Positions 14,664 to 16,147 of a stretch of DNA of 16,147 nucleotides are shown here, in pieces. Positions within the stretch are counted from its first letter, which is position 1, and each line of letters begins with the position of its first letter. This stretch comes from JBOHSA01 sp050732995 (GTDB lineage: Bacteria > Gemmatimonadota > Gemmatimonadetes > Gemmatimonadales > GWC2-71-9): assembly GCA_050732995.1 (NCBI GenBank), contig JBOHSA010000076.1:1-16147 (forward strand). The letters are read 5' to 3'. A program made the position numbers and the translations under genes. The notes under the pieces are model-generated. The model was not told the origin of the DNA. It made no database searches and saw nothing but the letters and a program-made list of their open reading frames with translations.

Positions 14664-15960
14664 CCGCCTCTCGGGCGCCGCCTGGCCCGCGGGACTCGCG
14701 GCCGCCCCCCCCCCCGTCGCCACTGCTCCCTGGAGCGCGGCGGCGCCCGCTGCCGCCGCGCAGTTCCACCCCCTCGTGGTGGGGCTGTTCTACATCCTGA
14801 TCGCCTCCCTCCCGATCGAGATCCCGGAGCGCACGTTCCGGTGGGAGGTGCCGACGATCACGGCGACGTTCTTTCTCCTGGCCACCTTTCTCCAGCCCGT
14901 GGCCTGTTATCGCCGCACGCATGCCGGACTGTTGTGGCTGCTCGTGTACCTGCACGTCTTCGTCATCTCGGCCCTGTGGCACGGCTGGCCCGATACGATC
15001 GAAATCGCCCAGTTGTTCCTGTTCCTCGTGCAGGCCACGCTCGTGGCCTGGGCGACCTTCAACCTGATGCACGACGACGCGGTCGCCCGGAAGGCGCTGT
15101 GGTGGTTCGTGGCGGCGTGCGTGGTCCGCACCATCCTCCCGATGCTGGGCATCGAGCGCTCCACGCTCACCGAACACGCCACCGGAGCGCAGCGCATCAC
15201 GGCGTTCGGTCAGGACGCCAACTACAGCGCGATGCTGCTGGGGGCCGCGCTCCTGATCACCATCGGCCTGACGCACGGCCCCTCCCGCACGACCCTCCGC
15301 GCCCGGCTGGTCGCCTACTCCCTCGCGCTGTTCTTCGCCCTCGCCATCGCCAATACCGGCTCGCGCGGCGGCCTGCTCGCGCTCGTCACCGGGCTCGTGG
15401 CATTCGCGTTCCAGCGCGCGCGGACTCCGCTGGAGCGGATGCGCAGCACTCTGATCGTCGTCGTGAGCATGATTGTGCTCACCTACGTCGTGATGAATTC
15501 CTACGTCATGCGCAAGCGCATCGAAACGACCAAGCAACAGGGCGCGATGGCGGGGCGCGAGGAGCTGTTCCCCGCCCTGTGGGGCATGTTCTTGGAACGG
15601 CCGGTGGACGGGTGGGGGCCGATGAACAACCAGTATGAAGTCGCGAAACGCGCCACCCGCTTGATCCTGCGTCCGGAGCAGGTGGCCAAAGACACCCACA
15701 ATCTGTTCCTGGAGGTGCTCACGGCGACGGGGCTCCTGGGCGCGGTGCCGTTTTTCCTGGCCCTCGCGCTGTGCGTGCGCGCCGCCTGGCGGGCGCGACC
15801 GGGGGGCTACGGCATCCTGCCGCTGGCGCTGATTGGGCTGTTTCTCGTGGCCAACTTGAGCCTCAACCAGGTCGTCCATAAGCCGTTCTGGGTGTTCATG
15901 GCCTTCGTCTTCGCGAGCGAAAGCCGTCTCCTGAAGGGCCCGGCAGGCAGAGAGAGGTAA
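14656..15960 (+). CDS. O-antigen ligase/polymerase-family protein (Wzy-type)
   Basis: A 434-residue membrane protein with about ten hydrophobic helices. The family hallmarks are NTGSRGGLLAL (233-243, the SRGG motif of the Wzy_C domain), the periplasmic loop GREELFPALWGMFLERPVDGWGP (about 300-322) and the DTHNLFLEVLTATGLLG segment (346-362) with conserved His348. In this setting it most likely polymerises flipped repeat units, although the same family includes lipid-A core ligases. It starts at GTG 14656, inside the end of the flippase gene. The N-terminal 38 residues are Ala/Pro-rich, and an 11-C run at 14705-14715 lies in this tail. GTG 14776 or 14779, at the first helix, are later alternatives but have no ribosome site. 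Confidence 0.88.
   Translation: MASRLSGAAWPAGLAAAPPPVATAPWSAAAPAAAAQFHPLVVGLFYILIASLPIEIPERTFRWEVPTITATFFLLATFLQPVACYRRTHAGLLWLLVYLHVFVISALWHGWPDTIEIAQLFLFLVQATLVAWATFNLMHDDAVARKALWWFVAACVVRTILPMLGIERSTLTEHATGAQRITAFGQDANYSAMLLGAALLITIGLTHGPSRTTLRARLVAYSLALFFALAIANTGSRGGLLALVTGLVAFAFQRARTPLERMRSTLIVVVSMIVLTYVVMNSYVMRKRIETTKQQGAMAGREELFPALWGMFLERPVDGWGPMNNQYEVAKRATRLILRPEQVAKDTHNLFLEVLTATGLLGAVPFFLALALCVRAAWRARPGGYGILPLALIGLFLVANLSLNQVVHKPFWVFMAFVFASESRLLKGPAGRER
14705..14715. repeat. 11-C homopolymer tract in the 5' end of the polymerase gene
   Basis: Eleven C in frame as Pro codons around residues 17-20, before the first membrane helix. Gain or loss of one C would shift the frame and abolish the protein. 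Confidence 0.8.
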
Positions 15961-15968
15961 CCGACCTG

Positions 15969-16147
15969 ATGTGCGGAATCGCCGGTATCGTCGGACTGGG
16001 AGACCACGCGGTCGATCCCGCCGTGCTGCAACGCATGACCGACGTCCAGGCCCATCGCGGCCCGGACGGCGAAGGGTTCATGTTCGCGGGCCCGTTCGGA
16101 CAGGCCTTCGTGCCCCACACGGCGCGGTGGGTCGGGCAGGCCCCCCC
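15969..16147 (+). CDS. asnB: AsnB-type glutamine-dependent amidotransferase, 3'-truncated
   Basis: The first 59 codons of a class II glutamine amidotransferase, cut by the right edge. After ATG it reads MCGIAGIVG, so Cys2 is the N-terminal nucleophile that hydrolyses glutamine. The conserved HRGPDGEG follows at about 29-36. This is the standard start of asparagine synthetase B and its relatives. The gene begins 8 bases after the polymerase stop, with GAGAGG 11 bases upstream of the ATG. Such genes often sit in exopolysaccharide loci, where they may amidate uronic acids or other carboxylates instead of making asparagine; the missing synthetase domain would be needed to judge. The last codons run into a terminal 7-C tract and may be unreliable. 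Confidence 0.85.
   Translation, partial: MCGIAGIVGLGDHAVDPAVLQRMTDVQAHRGPDGEGFMFAGPFGQAFVPHTARWVGQAP

Noticed and set aside
14554..15879. A 441-codon antisense frame over the polymerase gene
   Set aside because: Low-complexity charged shadow; the plus strand has clear Wzy-family motifs.
1..16147. CRISPR arrays, tRNA or rRNA genes, insertion sequences, phage genes
   Set aside because: No regularly spaced repeats, transposase or integrase motifs, or RNA-gene signatures were seen on either strand.

Overview
The window is a dense, GC-rich stretch (about two thirds G+C or more by eye, with strong G/C preference at third codon positions) from a Gram-negative-type bacterium, probably an environmental or metagenome-assembled genome. 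No rRNA, tRNA or other phylogenetic marker is present, so I do not name a phylum. Both ends of the window lie in runs of C (15 and 7 bases) and in the middle of genes, so it looks like a contig broken at homopolymers.

Layout. From 1 to 756 (+) is the 3' part of a NodB-type polysaccharide deacetylase. From 7711 down to 751 (-) is one tight operon: acyl carrier protein, Wzc-type chain-length regulator/tyrosine autokinase, family 4 glycosyltransferase, ExoA-like family 2 glycosyltransferase, SAM methyltransferase, GNAT-like acyltransferase. Its last stop codon overlaps the deacetylase stop in a shared TCATGA. From 7712 to 8089 is a divergent control region. From 8090 to 9667 (+) is an NtrC-class sigma-54 activator with a receiver domain. 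From 9921 to the right edge (+) is a second operon: DegT-type sugar aminotransferase, short PglC-like phosphoglycosyl transferase, a headless kinase remnant, an intact P-loop kinase, a Wzx-type flippase, a Wzy/O-antigen-ligase-type polymerase, and the first 59 codons of an AsnB-type amidotransferase.

How the genes fit together. This is a Wzx/Wzy-dependent polysaccharide (exopolysaccharide or capsule) locus. The aminotransferase makes an amino sugar nucleotide. The phosphoglycosyl transferase starts the repeat unit on undecaprenyl phosphate. The two glycosyltransferases extend it, and the methyltransferase, GNAT protein and AsnB-like protein may decorate it. Wzx flips it, Wzy polymerises it and Wzc controls length and export. 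No outer-membrane exporter (Wza), exosortase or cognate histidine kinase lies in the window, so the locus must continue elsewhere.

Regulation is the most interesting part. The control region holds, in order from the regulator toward the ACP operon, a TTGACA-N17-TATTCG promoter facing the regulator, an 18-bp perfect palindrome well placed to be an enhancer, and a near-consensus -24/-12 promoter facing the ACP operon. The predicted +1 of that promoter falls at the first base of a perfect 10-bp stem-loop. Together these suggest a self-contained sigma-54 switch for polysaccharide production. A weaker sigma-54-like site and a leader hairpin precede the aminotransferase operon.
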